DNA of 64,000 nucleotides from Mucilaginibacter sp. Lineage in GTDB: Bacteria; Bacteroidota; Bacteroidia; Sphingobacteriales; Sphingobacteriaceae. Below the pieces are notes generated by a model that worked only from the letters and a program-made list of their open reading frames with translations, was not told the origin of the DNA and made no database searches. The DNA lies in the NCBI RefSeq assembly GCF_028288205.1, contig NZ_JAQBOD010000043.1, forward strand, positions 45,215 through 109,214, read 5' to 3'. Made by a program: the position numbers and the translations under genes. Positions 17,207-26,028 of the stretch are shown one piece after another (the stretch's first letter is position 1; the number at the start of each line of letters is the position of its first letter).

Positions 17207-18640
17207 ATGAAAAATTTTAGACTATATAAAACAAGTAGCGCCAATCATGGTGCCAACCATAAACCGGTTTTAGTTTATATATTATCGGTGATTGCCATCA
17301 TCCTTACATTCGGCTCGCTGAATAGCTGTAAAAAGCTCATCGAGATCAAGCCTTCTACAACCCTGCAGCTTGGCTCGGAAGTGTATACAGATTCAGCCTC
17401 TGTTCAAGCTACACTTTCTGGAATGTATGGAAAACTAAGTGTGCTTAGTACCACGAATAGCTATCGCTACAGCATTAGTACGCTTTGCGGGTTTAGTGCT
17501 GATGAACTGAATTATGTAGGCAGTACTTATGATCAATTTATAAATAACGGCATTCAGGTAACTGACGGTAATGTTTCTGATATTTGGGGTAATTCTTATA
17601 GTACAATTTACCTGGCAAACAGTATTATAGAAGGTGTTAGCCAATCTTCCACGATTTCAGACCGCTTTAAAAATCAAGCTATCGCTGAAGCCAAATTTAT
17701 ACGATCATTCTGTTTTTTTTATTTAGCCAATATCTACGGTGATGTCCCCCTGGTTTTGACCACTAACGTTGCTACTAACGCTGTTATGGCCCGAATGCCT
17801 GTTGCCACTATTTATAATCAGCTAATTACAGATCTTAAAAGTGCGCAAAGTGTATTGCCAGCCGATTATTCCATATCCGGTACTGTAAGGACAAGGGCCA
17901 ATAAATGGGTGGTTACCGCTTTGCTGGCCCGGATTGAATTATATACCAAAAACTGGGCGGAAGCAGAAACACAATCCGGCGCAATAATCGGTAACACGGC
18001 GCTGTTTAGTTTGCCAACTGATCTCACAAAGGTATTCACACCTACAAGTACGGAAGCCATTTTGCAATTCTACAATGATGCTAATGGTTATACGGCCTAT
18101 GCCGGTGCCGTTCTGCCTAACGCGGTGTCTAAAGTGCCGACCTATGTGCTGACCACAGGACTGGTAAATGCATTTGAAGCCGGCGATAAGCGGAAGAGTA
18201 CATGGACGGCAAGTCTCGTTTACAACGGCATAACCTATTATTACCCCTATAAATATAAGAGCATTACCAGCGGTGCCAACGCAGAATATTACACTGTTTT
18301 CCGGCTGGCCGAGATGTACCTAATCAGGGCTGAGGCACGAGCCGAACAGAATAATATCAGCGGAGCTCAAGCCGACTTGTCAGTGATCAGGAACAGGGCT
18401 GGTTTGCCTAACACCTTCGCTGCAGACCAAGCTTTGCTGTTACTGGCTACAGAGCAGGAACGTAGAATTGAGTTAAATAATGAATGGGGTCAACGCTGGC
18501 TTGACTTGAAACGAACCGATCGGGTAAACACAGTAATTGGTGCATTAAAGCCCACCTGGAAACCGACTGCTGCGCTATTTCCTGTTCCTAACACAGAGAT
18601 CATTAGCAATGCTAACCTGGAACAAAATCCAGGGTATTAA
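17207..18640 (+). CDS. SusD/RagB-family surface lipoprotein, cassette 2
   Basis: A 477-residue SusD protein. It has an unusually long N-terminal stretch before the hydrophobic segment (VLVYILSVIAIILTFGSLNSC), whose Cys is the likely lipidation site near residue 41. SusD landmarks are AIAEAKFIRSFCFFYLANIY, FRLAEMYLIRAEARAEQNNI, NEWGQRWLDLKRT and FPVPNTEI, with the tail NLEQNPGY. It starts nine bases after susC. The closely similar landmarks in the cassette 3 SusD point to duplication of the whole susCD pair. Confidence 0.93.
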   Translation: MKNFRLYKTSSANHGANHKPVLVYILSVIAIILTFGSLNSCKKLIEIKPSTTLQLGSEVYTDSASVQATLSGMYGKLSVLSTTNSYRYSISTLCGFSADELNYVGSTYDQFINNGIQVTDGNVSDIWGNSYSTIYLANSIIEGVSQSSTISDRFKNQAIAEAKFIRSFCFFYLANIYGDVPLVLTTNVATNAVMARMPVATIYNQLITDLKSAQSVLPADYSISGTVRTRANKWVVTALLARIELYTKNWAEAETQSGAIIGNTALFSLPTDLTKVFTPTSTEAILQFYNDANGYTAYAGAVLPNAVSKVPTYVLTTGLVNAFEAGDKRKSTWTASLVYNGITYYYPYKYKSITSGANAEYYTVFRLAEMYLIRAEARAEQNNISGAQADLSVIRNRAGLPNTFAADQALLLLATEQERRIELNNEWGQRWLDLKRTDRVNTVIGALKPTWKPTAALFPVPNTEIISNANLEQNPGY

Positions 18641-18680
18641 TCAAAATTCAACTATTGTTCATCCATTTAATATTAGAAAT

Positions 18681-19811
18681 ATGAAATATCGTAATCTACC
18701 CCAATTAAAAAAACTAACCCTTCTTTTTTCTTTGTTACTGGCCTTTATGGCCGCTCAGGGTCAGCAGAAATACACCGTTCGGGTGAAAATTGAAGGGTTG
18801 CAATCAGAAATGAAAGCTTATCTCCAATACCGTGCTACTAAAGAATTATTTGTAAAAGATTCGGCTATAGCAAAGAATGGAACTTTTCGGTTTAACGGAA
18901 TAAGCGGCAGGCCGCTTAAGGCTACTTTATTGCTGTTGCCCATGGTTCCGGCAAAAAAAATCCAGGTTGATTCAAGGACGTTTTACTTAAGCAGCGGAGT
19001 GACCGCTATTTCAGGTAATAATTTAAGAACCGCTGCAATTAAAGGCGGAAAAGCCCAGGATGATTACATGGAATTTACAGAAAAATCAAATACTTTGGTA
19101 GATTCCGTCAATCAGTATACCTGGAAAGTCATTGCAACAAGTGCCGCGAAAAAACCGGCAATACAAACAAGATTGGATACGTCCAGAGCTCAACTGGAAA
19201 AAGCGGTACGAAGTTTTATTGCAGCTCATAACAATTCCTATGTTTCCCTTGATCTGGTGGGGGACAGAGCCTTTGCAATTACCGATCCGGATGGGTTTCA
19301 AAAAATGTATGACCTGTTAAGTCCGGATCTTAAAAACACTCCGGACGGAAAAAAATATGCCCAGTTACTTTACCTTACCAGAAGGTTGGCTATTGGCCAA
19401 CAGGCCATTGAGTTTACACAAAATGATCCCAATGGCAAGCCGGTTTCTTTAGCGTCTTTAAAAGGCAAATACGTATTGATTGATTTTTGGGCAAGCTGGT
19501 GCGGACCTTGCCGGGTGGAATATCCTTATCTGAAAAAAGCCTACAGCAAGTTCAGTAATAAAGATTTTGAAATTATTAGTGTTTCATTAGATTCCAAGAG
19601 CCCGGACTGGATCAAAGCCATTAAAGATAACGGATTTGAATGGACCCAGGTTTGCGACTTTAAAGGCTTTAACAATGATGTTGCGGTAGCCTATGGTGTT
19701 TATGCTATACCCAGAAGCTTCCTTATTGATCCGACCGGAAAAATCATAGCCAAAGATCTTCGAAACGATAACCTGATTGAAAAACTTAACTCAGTAATAA
19801 AAACTCAGTAA
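18681..19811 (+). CDS. TlpA-like thioredoxin-fold protein with DUF4369-type domain (CGPC), cassette 2
   Basis: A 376-residue exported protein starting at the ATG at 18681 (MKYRNLPQLKKLTLLFSLLL). An upstream frame reaching 18609 overlaps susD and is rejected. After the signal peptide comes a DUF4369-like domain (YTVRVKIEGLQSEMKAYLQY, about 30-110), helices, and a thioredoxin domain with NGKPVSLASLKGKYVLIDFW and SWCGPC (Cys274, Cys277); YAIPRSFLID is the cis-proline loop. It is co-transcribed with susCD 40 bases downstream, with no hairpin between, unlike cassettes 1 and 3. Confidence 0.9.
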   Translation: MKYRNLPQLKKLTLLFSLLLAFMAAQGQQKYTVRVKIEGLQSEMKAYLQYRATKELFVKDSAIAKNGTFRFNGISGRPLKATLLLLPMVPAKKIQVDSRTFYLSSGVTAISGNNLRTAAIKGGKAQDDYMEFTEKSNTLVDSVNQYTWKVIATSAAKKPAIQTRLDTSRAQLEKAVRSFIAAHNNSYVSLDLVGDRAFAITDPDGFQKMYDLLSPDLKNTPDGKKYAQLLYLTRRLAIGQQAIEFTQNDPNGKPVSLASLKGKYVLIDFWASWCGPCRVEYPYLKKAYSKFSNKDFEIISVSLDSKSPDWIKAIKDNGFEWTQVCDFKGFNNDVAVAYGVYAIPRSFLIDPTGKIIAKDLRNDNLIEKLNSVIKTQ

Positions 19812-19841
19812 TTAGCTCTTTAATAAAAAAATCAATAGAAA

Positions 19842-20978
19842 ATGAAAAGAATTCTTTTAATGATTCTTGTGGCTTTGCCAATTGTTGGCTTGGCCCAAAG
19901 CAGCACTTTTACATTAAAAGCCAGGATCGCAGGAATATCTGGTTCCGGGAGGGTGTATCTGACCTATCAAATACCTGGCAAAATGATGGTCGATTCTGCC
20001 CTTATCAATGACGGCTCATTTAAGTTTAATGGAACGGTACCTTATCCGCTTAAAGCACAGTTATGGATGGATCATCGTGGCGGTGGGATAACTAAATTAG
20101 GCCCAAATCCGGATATGTTAACCCTGTTTTTGGATAAAGAAGAAATTAGTATTAACGCAACGGATTCGATTAAAAATTCGATTATTACAGGCTCCCGGAT
20201 TAATGCAGAGTATATAGAATACAAGGCTTTTATAGCGGTACCTGTAAAAGAAATGGCTTTAATTACTGCTGAAAAGGCGGCGGTTCCGGCAGATCAAACG
20301 AATGATCAGCAAATAATGGATGACCTTAAACTCAGGTATCAAAAGGCTGCTGAAAATAAAATAGCACTTCAATATCAGTACATTAAGCTAAATCCTAATT
20401 CCGAATTCAGTCTGGGTGCATTACACGAGGTTGCGGGGCCATATATTGATGTGGCTACTATAGAGCCTATATACAATGGCTTATCTGCTGATATTCGAAA
20501 TTCCATGTCTGGACAGCAATTCGCAAAATCAATTGAAATAGCACGCAATACAGCCGTTGGTTCAATGGCGCCTGTTTTCATACAAAATGATGTGGATGAT
20601 AAACCGGTAAACCTTATTGATTTTCGCGGAAAATATGTTTTGCTGGATTTTTGGGCCAGCTGGTGTGCTCCATGTCGGGCAGAAAACCCAAATGTTGTTA
20701 AAACCTATCAGCAATTTAAAGACAAAAATTTTACTGTATTGGGGGTTTCTCTAGACCGCCCGGGTAAGAAAGATTCCTGGATAGCAGCAATTAAAGCAGA
20801 TGGCCTGACCTGGACACAGGTATCTGATCTGAAATTTTGGGATAACACAGTAGTTAAGCTATATGGAATTACCGGTATCCCGCAGAACTACCTGATCGAT
20901 CCAGCCGGGAAAATAATTGGAAAGAATTTGAAGGGTGAGGAACTGGAAAGGAAGTTGACAGAAGTCTTATCTCAATAG
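19842..20978 (+). CDS. TlpA-like thioredoxin-fold protein with DUF4369-type domain (CAPC), cassette 2
   Basis: A 378-residue exported protein (signal MKRILLMILVALPIVGLAQ). The N-terminal domain contains FTLKARIAGISGSGRVYLTY, and the thioredoxin domain has VDDKPVNLIDFRGKYVLLDF and SWCAPC (Cys275, Cys278) with GIPQNYLID as the cis-proline loop. Its C-terminal half is strikingly close to that of the third paralogue in cassette 1 (ENPNVVKxYQ, FTVLGVSLD-PGKK, LTWTQVSDLxFWxNTVxKLYGI), so these two share a recent ancestor across cassettes. Confidence 0.9.
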   Translation: MKRILLMILVALPIVGLAQSSTFTLKARIAGISGSGRVYLTYQIPGKMMVDSALINDGSFKFNGTVPYPLKAQLWMDHRGGGITKLGPNPDMLTLFLDKEEISINATDSIKNSIITGSRINAEYIEYKAFIAVPVKEMALITAEKAAVPADQTNDQQIMDDLKLRYQKAAENKIALQYQYIKLNPNSEFSLGALHEVAGPYIDVATIEPIYNGLSADIRNSMSGQQFAKSIEIARNTAVGSMAPVFIQNDVDDKPVNLIDFRGKYVLLDFWASWCAPCRAENPNVVKTYQQFKDKNFTVLGVSLDRPGKKDSWIAAIKADGLTWTQVSDLKFWDNTVVKLYGITGIPQNYLIDPAGKIIGKNLKGEELERKLTEVLSQ

Positions 20979-21066
20979 AGGCTTCATCAAAATACAATAA
21001 AGTCAAAAAGCACCAGCTACGGTCACCAAAAAAGCTAAAGAAAAATAATCTCCTGCCAATATAATA

Positions 21067-21082
21067 CTGAAGTATTCTTCAG
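21067..21082 (+). terminator. Weak hairpin after cassette 2
   Basis: CTGAAG-TATT-CTTCAG, a 6-bp stem followed by TTTATT, about 90 bases after the last gene of cassette 2. It is the only candidate terminator in the 242-bp gap before the cysteine-synthase-like gene. Confidence 0.35.
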
Positions 21083-21220
21083 TTTATTGGACATTGAAAT
21101 AGAAATAAACGTAATTATACAAGTTAAAGTTTATCAAAACTGAAAATTAAACTACTAAATTTAAATATTACCATAAAATTTATGATTTTTTGAAAAACTA
21201 TTGTTCTTTTTATCGTAAAT

Positions 21221-22315
21221 ATGGAGATTTATCCTATAATTCTAATGAACATGGTAGGTAACTTAGTGGGAGAAGGTCTGACAAAGAACCAGGTAGAAAA
21301 ATTTCATAATTTATGGTACTTGGTCGGTAATACACCCATGCTTAAGGTGGAGTATAATTATAAAGGGAAGCCGGGTAATATTTACGTGAAGTGTGAGCAT
21401 TATAATCTTACCGGCAGTGTAAAAGATAGAATGGCCTTGTACATTATGTACCAAGCCTATAAAACCAATACCATAAAGCCGGGCAATGTTGTTGTGGAAG
21501 CCACCTCTGGTAATACCGGGATCGCGTTTGCAGCCATAGCCAAGGCGCTGGGCCATGAAGTGATCATTATGATGCCCGATTGGTTGAGTAAGGAACGTAT
21601 TGATATCATTAAGAGCCTGGGAGCCAAGATCCACTTAGTCAGTAAAGCTGAAGGGGGGTTTTTAGGCAGCATTCGTCTGGCCGAATATATGGCCCAAAGT
21701 TCGGACAAATATTTTTTGCCGAAACAATTCGAGAATCAATACAATGCGGAAGCTCACGAAATGACCACGGGCCCGGAAATATGGGCGCAATTAACCATCA
21801 ATGGATTAAAGCCCGATGCATTTATAGCGGGGGTGGGTACGGGCGGAACGGTAATGGGTACCGGCAAATATTTAAAAATGATGAATCCGAACATTAAAGT
21901 CCATCCCTTGGAACCTGCCGAGTCGCCGACATTGACTACCGGTTATAAAGTGGGCAGCCATCGTATACAAGGTATTTCTGATGAATTTATACCGGCCATT
22001 GTAAAACTGGATGAATTGGATAGCGTGATACAAGCCAGCGATGGAGATGCTATTATCATGGCGCAAAAACTATCGTCAGAATTAGGATTGGCGGTAGGGA
22101 TATCGTCAGGAGCCAATGTGATCGGCGCAATTAAACTGAAAGAACAATTAGGAAACGATGCGGTGGTGGTTACTCTTTTATGTGACAGCAACAAAAAATA
22201 TTTGAGCACAGACCTGGTAAAAGAAGAGCCGGTTAAAAATGGCTATGTTTCGACCGAAGTGAAATTTACCGGTTATCGACCCATTTCACGATTAAAAGAA
22301 CCCCTTATTAAATAA
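21221..22315 (+). CDS. Cysteine-synthase-family PLP-dependent enzyme
   Basis: A 364-residue fold-type II PLP enzyme of the cysteine synthase / cystathionine beta-synthase group, expected to add sulfide or another nucleophile to an activated serine. Motifs are VGNTPMLKV, the PLP lysine in GSVKDRM (about residue 69), the phosphate/substrate loop [10 protein letters not shown], the glycine-rich [12 protein letters not shown], and GISSGAN near the C-terminus. It is longer than typical CysK (about 310) at both ends. Starts at 21221, 21248 or 21251 are possible. It precedes the split DsbD genes (26-base gap), suggesting shared thiol/sulfur physiology; the true substrate is not certain. Confidence 0.85.
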   Translation: MEIYPIILMNMVGNLVGEGLTKNQVEKFHNLWYLVGNTPMLKVEYNYKGKPGNIYVKCEHYNLTGSVKDRMALYIMYQAYKTNTIKPGNVVVEATSGNTGIAFAAIAKALGHEVIIMMPDWLSKERIDIIKSLGAKIHLVSKAEGGFLGSIRLAEYMAQSSDKYFLPKQFENQYNAEAHEMTTGPEIWAQLTINGLKPDAFIAGVGTGGTVMGTGKYLKMMNPNIKVHPLEPAESPTLTTGYKVGSHRIQGISDEFIPAIVKLDELDSVIQASDGDAIIMAQKLSSELGLAVGISSGANVIGAIKLKEQLGNDAVVVTLLCDSNKKYLSTDLVKEEPVKNGYVSTEVKFTGYRPISRLKEPLIK

Positions 22316-22341
22316 TAGATAACCATTAACGCATTTTTATT

Positions 22342-22791
22342 ATGAAAAAATTATTAACCGCACTACTGCTATTTATTGTTTTCGCCATACAAGGCAAAGC
22401 GCAGATATTAGCACCTGTCACCTGGAGCTATGCAGCCAAGAAGACCAGTACCACCGAGGCCGTGATATTTATAAAAGCGACTATTGACGATGGTTGGCAT
22501 GTATACTCGCAATTTGTTAAAGAAGGCGGACCGGTAAAAACCACGATCACCTTTGCGCCCTCAAAAACTTATGCACTAATTGGCAGTACGATAGAACCCA
22601 AACCAATTAGCCGTATGGAAAAAGTATTCAATATGGAAGTCGGTTTTTTTGAACATAGCGTAATATTTCAGCAAAAAATAAAGCTAAGCGCAAAGCAAAC
22701 TATTGTAAAAGGCAAACTGGAATACATGACCTGTAATGACGAAAAGTGCCTGCCGCCTGACGATATTGATTTCAGTATCCCGGTGAAATAA
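22342..22791 (+). CDS. DsbD N-terminal-domain protein (free-standing DsbD-alpha-like)
   Basis: A 149-residue exported protein (signal MKKLLTALLLFIVFAIQGKA). It matches the periplasmic N-terminal domain of thiol:disulfide interchange protein DsbD: DGWHVYSQFVKEGGPVKTTI, then YMTCNDEKCLPP near residues 129-140, whose two cysteines form the catalytic pair. In E. coli DsbD this domain is fused to the membrane part; here it is a separate gene upstream of the membrane part at 23151. It would pass electrons to periplasmic partners such as the TlpA-like proteins of the cassettes (inference). Confidence 0.85.
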   Translation: MKKLLTALLLFIVFAIQGKAQILAPVTWSYAAKKTSTTEAVIFIKATIDDGWHVYSQFVKEGGPVKTTITFAPSKTYALIGSTIEPKPISRMEKVFNMEVGFFEHSVIFQQKIKLSAKQTIVKGKLEYMTCNDEKCLPPDDIDFSIPVK

Positions 22792-22807
22792 TTTAAAAAA
22801 AAACATC

Positions 22808-23137
22808 ATGCAGAAACAGCGAATTTGGGGACTCCCCTGGCTATGCCTTTGTCTTATAATTACTTGTTTGCTGTTTTCGTGTGCAGTAAAGCGCGAAAGC
22901 AAGGCAACCGACGCGAAACGCCATTGGGAAATAAAAGTATGGTTAAGAGCCGGTGATGCGGGTTGGAATATACCGATTAACGACAGTACGCTGGTGGCGC
23001 CATATAATGTGGAGAGATTAACTGCCATAATAGTGGTAATAAGCTATAGGGTAGATAATATGGCCCAGGTACTGGCCTTAGAAGAAAAGCTGTTGGAGAC
23101 GGGGGCTGTTGAAAATATAACAATAACAAGCTATTAA
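22808..23137 (+). CDS. Small lipoprotein of unknown function in the DsbD locus
   Basis: A 109-residue protein with a lipoprotein signal (lipobox LLFSC, Cys near residue 25). The mature part contains WEIKVWLRAGDAGWNIPIND and ends ITITSY; it has no cysteine apart from the lipidated one. I recognise no family. It is 16 bases after the DsbD N-terminal-domain gene and 13 bases before the DsbD membrane gene, so it is very probably in their operon. It could be an accessory or anchoring subunit, but nothing in the sequence shows this. Confidence 0.75.
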   Translation: MQKQRIWGLPWLCLCLIITCLLFSCAVKRESKATDAKRHWEIKVWLRAGDAGWNIPINDSTLVAPYNVERLTAIIVVISYRVDNMAQVLALEEKLLETGAVENITITSY

Positions 23138-23150
23138 TGTAATTACCCTG

Positions 23151-24815
23151 ATGAAGAAAACCCTCTTATTTACTTTATTAATTGTTGGATCGTTGCTAAG
23201 CTATGCGACCGCGTGGTCGCAGGATACGGTATCCACCGCGGGCGTTGAATTTACGCCGGTAACAAAACCGGCGATTGTAAAACCTGCAGCATCAAATAAA
23301 AACGAACAGATGGGAAAAAAAGTGGAAGATGTAACCAATAAAGCGGCTAAGCAAACCCTCTGTGCCATATTTTTGGCCGGTTTGGCTGGTGGTTTTGCGG
23401 CTTTGTTAATGCCCTGTATTTTCCCGATGCTGCCATTAACAGTGAGTTACTTTACCAAGTCTGGCGATAAGAAAGGTAGCGCGGCAGGCAAGGCTATGAT
23501 CTACGGCACCAGTATCATTGCCATTTATGTGGTCATGGGCTTAGTCGTCACTTTCATTTTTGGTGCCAATGCTTTGAATAGTTTCTCCACCAACGGTGTT
23601 TTTAACTTTTGTTTTTTTCTGCTGATCGTTGCTTTTGCCGCATCTTTCCTGGGCGCGTTCGAGATCACCCTGCCATCAAGTTGGGTAAACAAAATGGATC
23701 AGAATGCTGATAAAGGCGGCTTAACTGGTTTGTTTTTTATGGCAGCAACCTTAGCGCTTGTATCATTTAGTTGCACCGGGCCGATTATTGGTACCTTATT
23801 GGTGCAGGCAGCTACAACAGGTGCCTTGTTAGGCCCGGCCATAGGCATGTTGGGTTTTGCCCTGGCATTGGCGATACCTTTTGTACTATTCGCCTTATTC
23901 CCAGGCTGGTTGAGATCGTTGCCTAAATCAGGTGGTTGGTTAAATAGTGTAAAGGTCACCCTTGGCTTTTTAGAATTGGCCCTTTCTTTGAAATTTTTGA
24001 GCAATGTAGATTTGGCTTACCACTGGCATTGGTTTGACCGGGAACTATTTCTGTCGTTGTGGATAGTCATATTCGCGCTGATGGGTTTTTATCTATTGGG
24101 TAAGCTCAAATTTGGTCATGATGGTGATCTGCCGGTTATTCCTGTTCCCCGGTTATTCCTGTCCATCATTATATTATCATTCACCATGTATATGGTACCT
24201 GGTTTATGGGGAGCGCCTTTAAAATCGATCAGCGCTTTTTTGCCGCCACAAACCACGCAGGATTTCGACCTGTACACGCCTACCTTAGGTGGTGGTCGTT
24301 CGGCAACGCCATATGATCAGGCGGCATTGAGTACAGGAAGTACGGCACTGGACGTTAAATACGCTTCGTTATTTCATGCGCCACTGGGTTTACATGCTTT
24401 TTTTGATTATGCGGAAGGCATGGATTTCGCCCGGAAAGTACATAAACCGGTTATGATCGATTTTACGGGGCACGCTTGTGTGAATTGCCGAAAGATGGAG
24501 TCGGCGGTTTGGCCGGATAAAAGAGTGTTTCCGTTAATCAACAATGATTATGTACTGATCCAGTTGTACGTAGATGATAAAACGGAACTACAAGACAACC
24601 AGCAGTATGTTTCAACATTCAGCAAACAAAAGATCACAACAATTGGTGAGCAGAACAGTGATTTACAGGCAAGCGTGTTCAATAGCAATTCGCAGCCGAT
24701 GTACGTGTTACTGGATAATACCGGCAAACTAATGATCCCGGCTTCGGGCGCAGAATATGATGCAGGAAAGTATGGGCAATTTTTAAGGGATGGATTGGAA
24801 GCCTTTAAAAAATGA
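23151..24815 (+). CDS. dsbD: Thiol:disulfide interchange protein DsbD, membrane and C-terminal thioredoxin domains
   Basis: A 554-residue protein. Signal peptide MKKTLLFTLLIVGSLLSYAT, then the eight-helix CcdA/DsbD membrane domain (about residues 65-400) with the conserved cysteines in LLMPCIFPMLP and VSFSCTGPIIG. A periplasmic thioredoxin-like domain is at about 420-554 with DFTGHACVNCRKME (Cys443, Cys446). It carries electrons from cytoplasmic thioredoxin across the inner membrane to periplasmic thiol proteins. The N-terminal alpha domain is missing here because it is encoded at 22342. Confidence 0.92.
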   Translation: MKKTLLFTLLIVGSLLSYATAWSQDTVSTAGVEFTPVTKPAIVKPAASNKNEQMGKKVEDVTNKAAKQTLCAIFLAGLAGGFAALLMPCIFPMLPLTVSYFTKSGDKKGSAAGKAMIYGTSIIAIYVVMGLVVTFIFGANALNSFSTNGVFNFCFFLLIVAFAASFLGAFEITLPSSWVNKMDQNADKGGLTGLFFMAATLALVSFSCTGPIIGTLLVQAATTGALLGPAIGMLGFALALAIPFVLFALFPGWLRSLPKSGGWLNSVKVTLGFLELALSLKFLSNVDLAYHWHWFDRELFLSLWIVIFALMGFYLLGKLKFGHDGDLPVIPVPRLFLSIIILSFTMYMVPGLWGAPLKSISAFLPPQTTQDFDLYTPTLGGGRSATPYDQAALSTGSTALDVKYASLFHAPLGLHAFFDYAEGMDFARKVHKPVMIDFTGHACVNCRKMESAVWPDKRVFPLINNDYVLIQLYVDDKTELQDNQQYVSTFSKQKITTIGEQNSDLQASVFNSNSQPMYVLLDNTGKLMIPASGAEYDAGKYGQFLRDGLEAFKK

Positions 24816-24818
24816 TTT

Positions 24819-25013
24819 ATGGATGGGACATCTGACCTGGTTTTGGCTGTGTTTCTTGTCTTTATTTTATTGCTCGTTTATATCATCATTAGGATGTTCA
24901 TCAATTTGATGAAAGACCGGGATGTTTTGAAAGGGTTGTCAATTGGAAGAAAAAGATTGACCGCTTTGGGCGGTCGTTCAGATACTCTCTCGTTCTTTAT
25001 ATATTTTCATTAG
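24819..25013 (+). CDS. Possible small membrane protein after dsbD
   Basis: A 64-codon frame starting 3 bases after the dsbD stop, with one clear hydrophobic helix (LVLAVFLVFILLLVYIIIRM, about 8-27) followed by a basic tail. It resembles a CcmD-like or other single-pass subunit only in general character. The last third runs through a hairpin (24959-24975) and loses protein-like composition, so the true end or reality of the gene is uncertain. Confidence 0.4.
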   Translation: MDGTSDLVLAVFLVFILLLVYIIIRMFINLMKDRDVLKGLSIGRKRLTALGGRSDTLSFFIYFH

Positions 25014-25035
25014 TGATAATGAAAGATCAGTAAAT

Positions 25036-25072
25036 AAAAAGCGTTGCTGATAGAGCAGGAACGCTTTTTTTT
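25036..25072. terminator. Rho-independent terminator after the dsbD locus
   Basis: AAAAAGCGTT pairs with AACGCTTTTT over 10 bp around a 14-nt loop, followed by further T to 25072. It is symmetric, so it could also serve the opposite strand. A weaker hairpin, GACCGC/GCGGTC, lies upstream at 24959-24975. Confidence 0.85.
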
Positions 25073-25103
25073 GTCTTTATAACTTGAGTTAGTTAATGAA
25101 TAG

Positions 25104-25137
25104 GCGTTCTGTCCAGGTACTGGCAGACGCTTTTTTT
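25104..25137 (+). terminator. Second terminator hairpin
   Basis: An interrupted stem between 25104-25116 and 25120-25130 (11 bp with two single-T bulges) is followed by seven T at 25131-25137. It sits 31 bases after the first terminator, giving a tandem stop for the dsbD transcript. Confidence 0.65.
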
Positions 25138-25214
25138 ACAAACAACAAAAATGGAAATATAAAAGGGCCGTTTTTTGTTGAGATGGTGCGGTGATGACAC
25201 TGACCATACGCTGT

Positions 25215-25715
25215 TTATTTGGTGGTGACGGTGCCCGGTTTGGCATATTCCACATCATTGGGCTCCCATAATTCGATCTTATTGCCCTCCGGGTCCATCA
25301 GGTGTACAAAATTACCATAGCTTGTCTTTGCTACGCTGTCAGTCGGCAGAATACCAGCCGCTTTCATTTGCGCTAAAAGCTGATCCAACCCTTCCACGCG
25401 GTAATTGATCATGAATTGCTTTTCGGAGGGCTGAAAGTATTTGGTGGTTTCTTTAAACGGCGCCCATGCGGTAAAACCCTTTTTTGTGCTGTCCATACCC
25501 TGGTGCCATTCAAAATTCGAACCGTATTCCCCCATGCGGATGCCCAGGTTCTTGCTGTACCAGGCTTTCAGCGCCGCGGGGTCTTTTGCCTTAAAAAAAA
25601 TACCACCGATGCCCGTCACGCGCGGACCGCTATTGACCGGGTTGGTTAAACGGCTGAAACCATAGCCTAACAGGAAGGCCGTGCAAAGCAGGCCCATTAG
25701 CGTAAACTTTTTCAT
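25215..25715 (-). CDS. VOC-superfamily (glyoxalase-like) protein with N-terminal membrane anchor or signal
   Basis: A 166-residue protein. The N-terminus MKKFTLMGLLCTAFLLGYGF is a signal peptide or anchor; a single vicinal-oxygen-chelate module follows from GIGGIFFKAKDPAALKAWYS to NFVHLMDPEGNKIELWEP, the usual metal-site ends of the fold (Glu in the last motif). An exported VOC protein is unusual, since most are cytoplasmic. The chemistry cannot be predicted from the fold. Confidence 0.8.
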   Translation of the reverse strand: MKKFTLMGLLCTAFLLGYGFSRLTNPVNSGPRVTGIGGIFFKAKDPAALKAWYSKNLGIRMGEYGSNFEWHQGMDSTKKGFTAWAPFKETTKYFQPSEKQFMINYRVEGLDQLLAQMKAAGILPTDSVAKTSYGNFVHLMDPEGNKIELWEPNDVEYAKPGTVTTK

Positions 25716-25843
25716 GATATGCGTTTTACCTTAAAGATAGGAAATAGACAAGTTGACCTTGCAAACACTAAAGTACCGTTTTATATTTAAGGAAACAATT
25801 TGACTATACCCGAAATCAGGGCAGACTCATTAAAATTTCTTTG

Positions 25844-25997
25844 CCCTCTTTCCGCGAAGCGAAGAGAGGGCCGACCAGCGTAGCGTAGTCGGGGTGAGTC
25901 ACGCCGCCGTGCATTGGCGGTAATGTCGCTTTATTAGTACTCACCCGATCATCGCTAAGTCGCTCGATCACCCTCTCTTCGCTTCGCGTAAAGAGGG
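25844..25997. repeat. Palindromic intergenic element with 27-bp terminal inverted repeats
   Basis: The ends at 25844-25870 and 25971-25997 are inverted copies of each other with one mismatch in 27. Nested inside are GGGTGAGT (25892-25899) and ACTCACCC (25939-25946), and CCGCC-7-GGCGG near 25904-25920. The whole could extrude as a long cruciform. It is followed by TTGGGGGG, a tail also seen in the repeat inside the gene at 49820. It lies between two converging 5'/3' ends and encodes nothing; it is probably a non-autonomous (REP/MITE-like) element. Confidence 0.7.
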
Positions 25998-26028
25998 TTG
26001 GGGGGTATCTTTTTTAATGCACCTGAAC

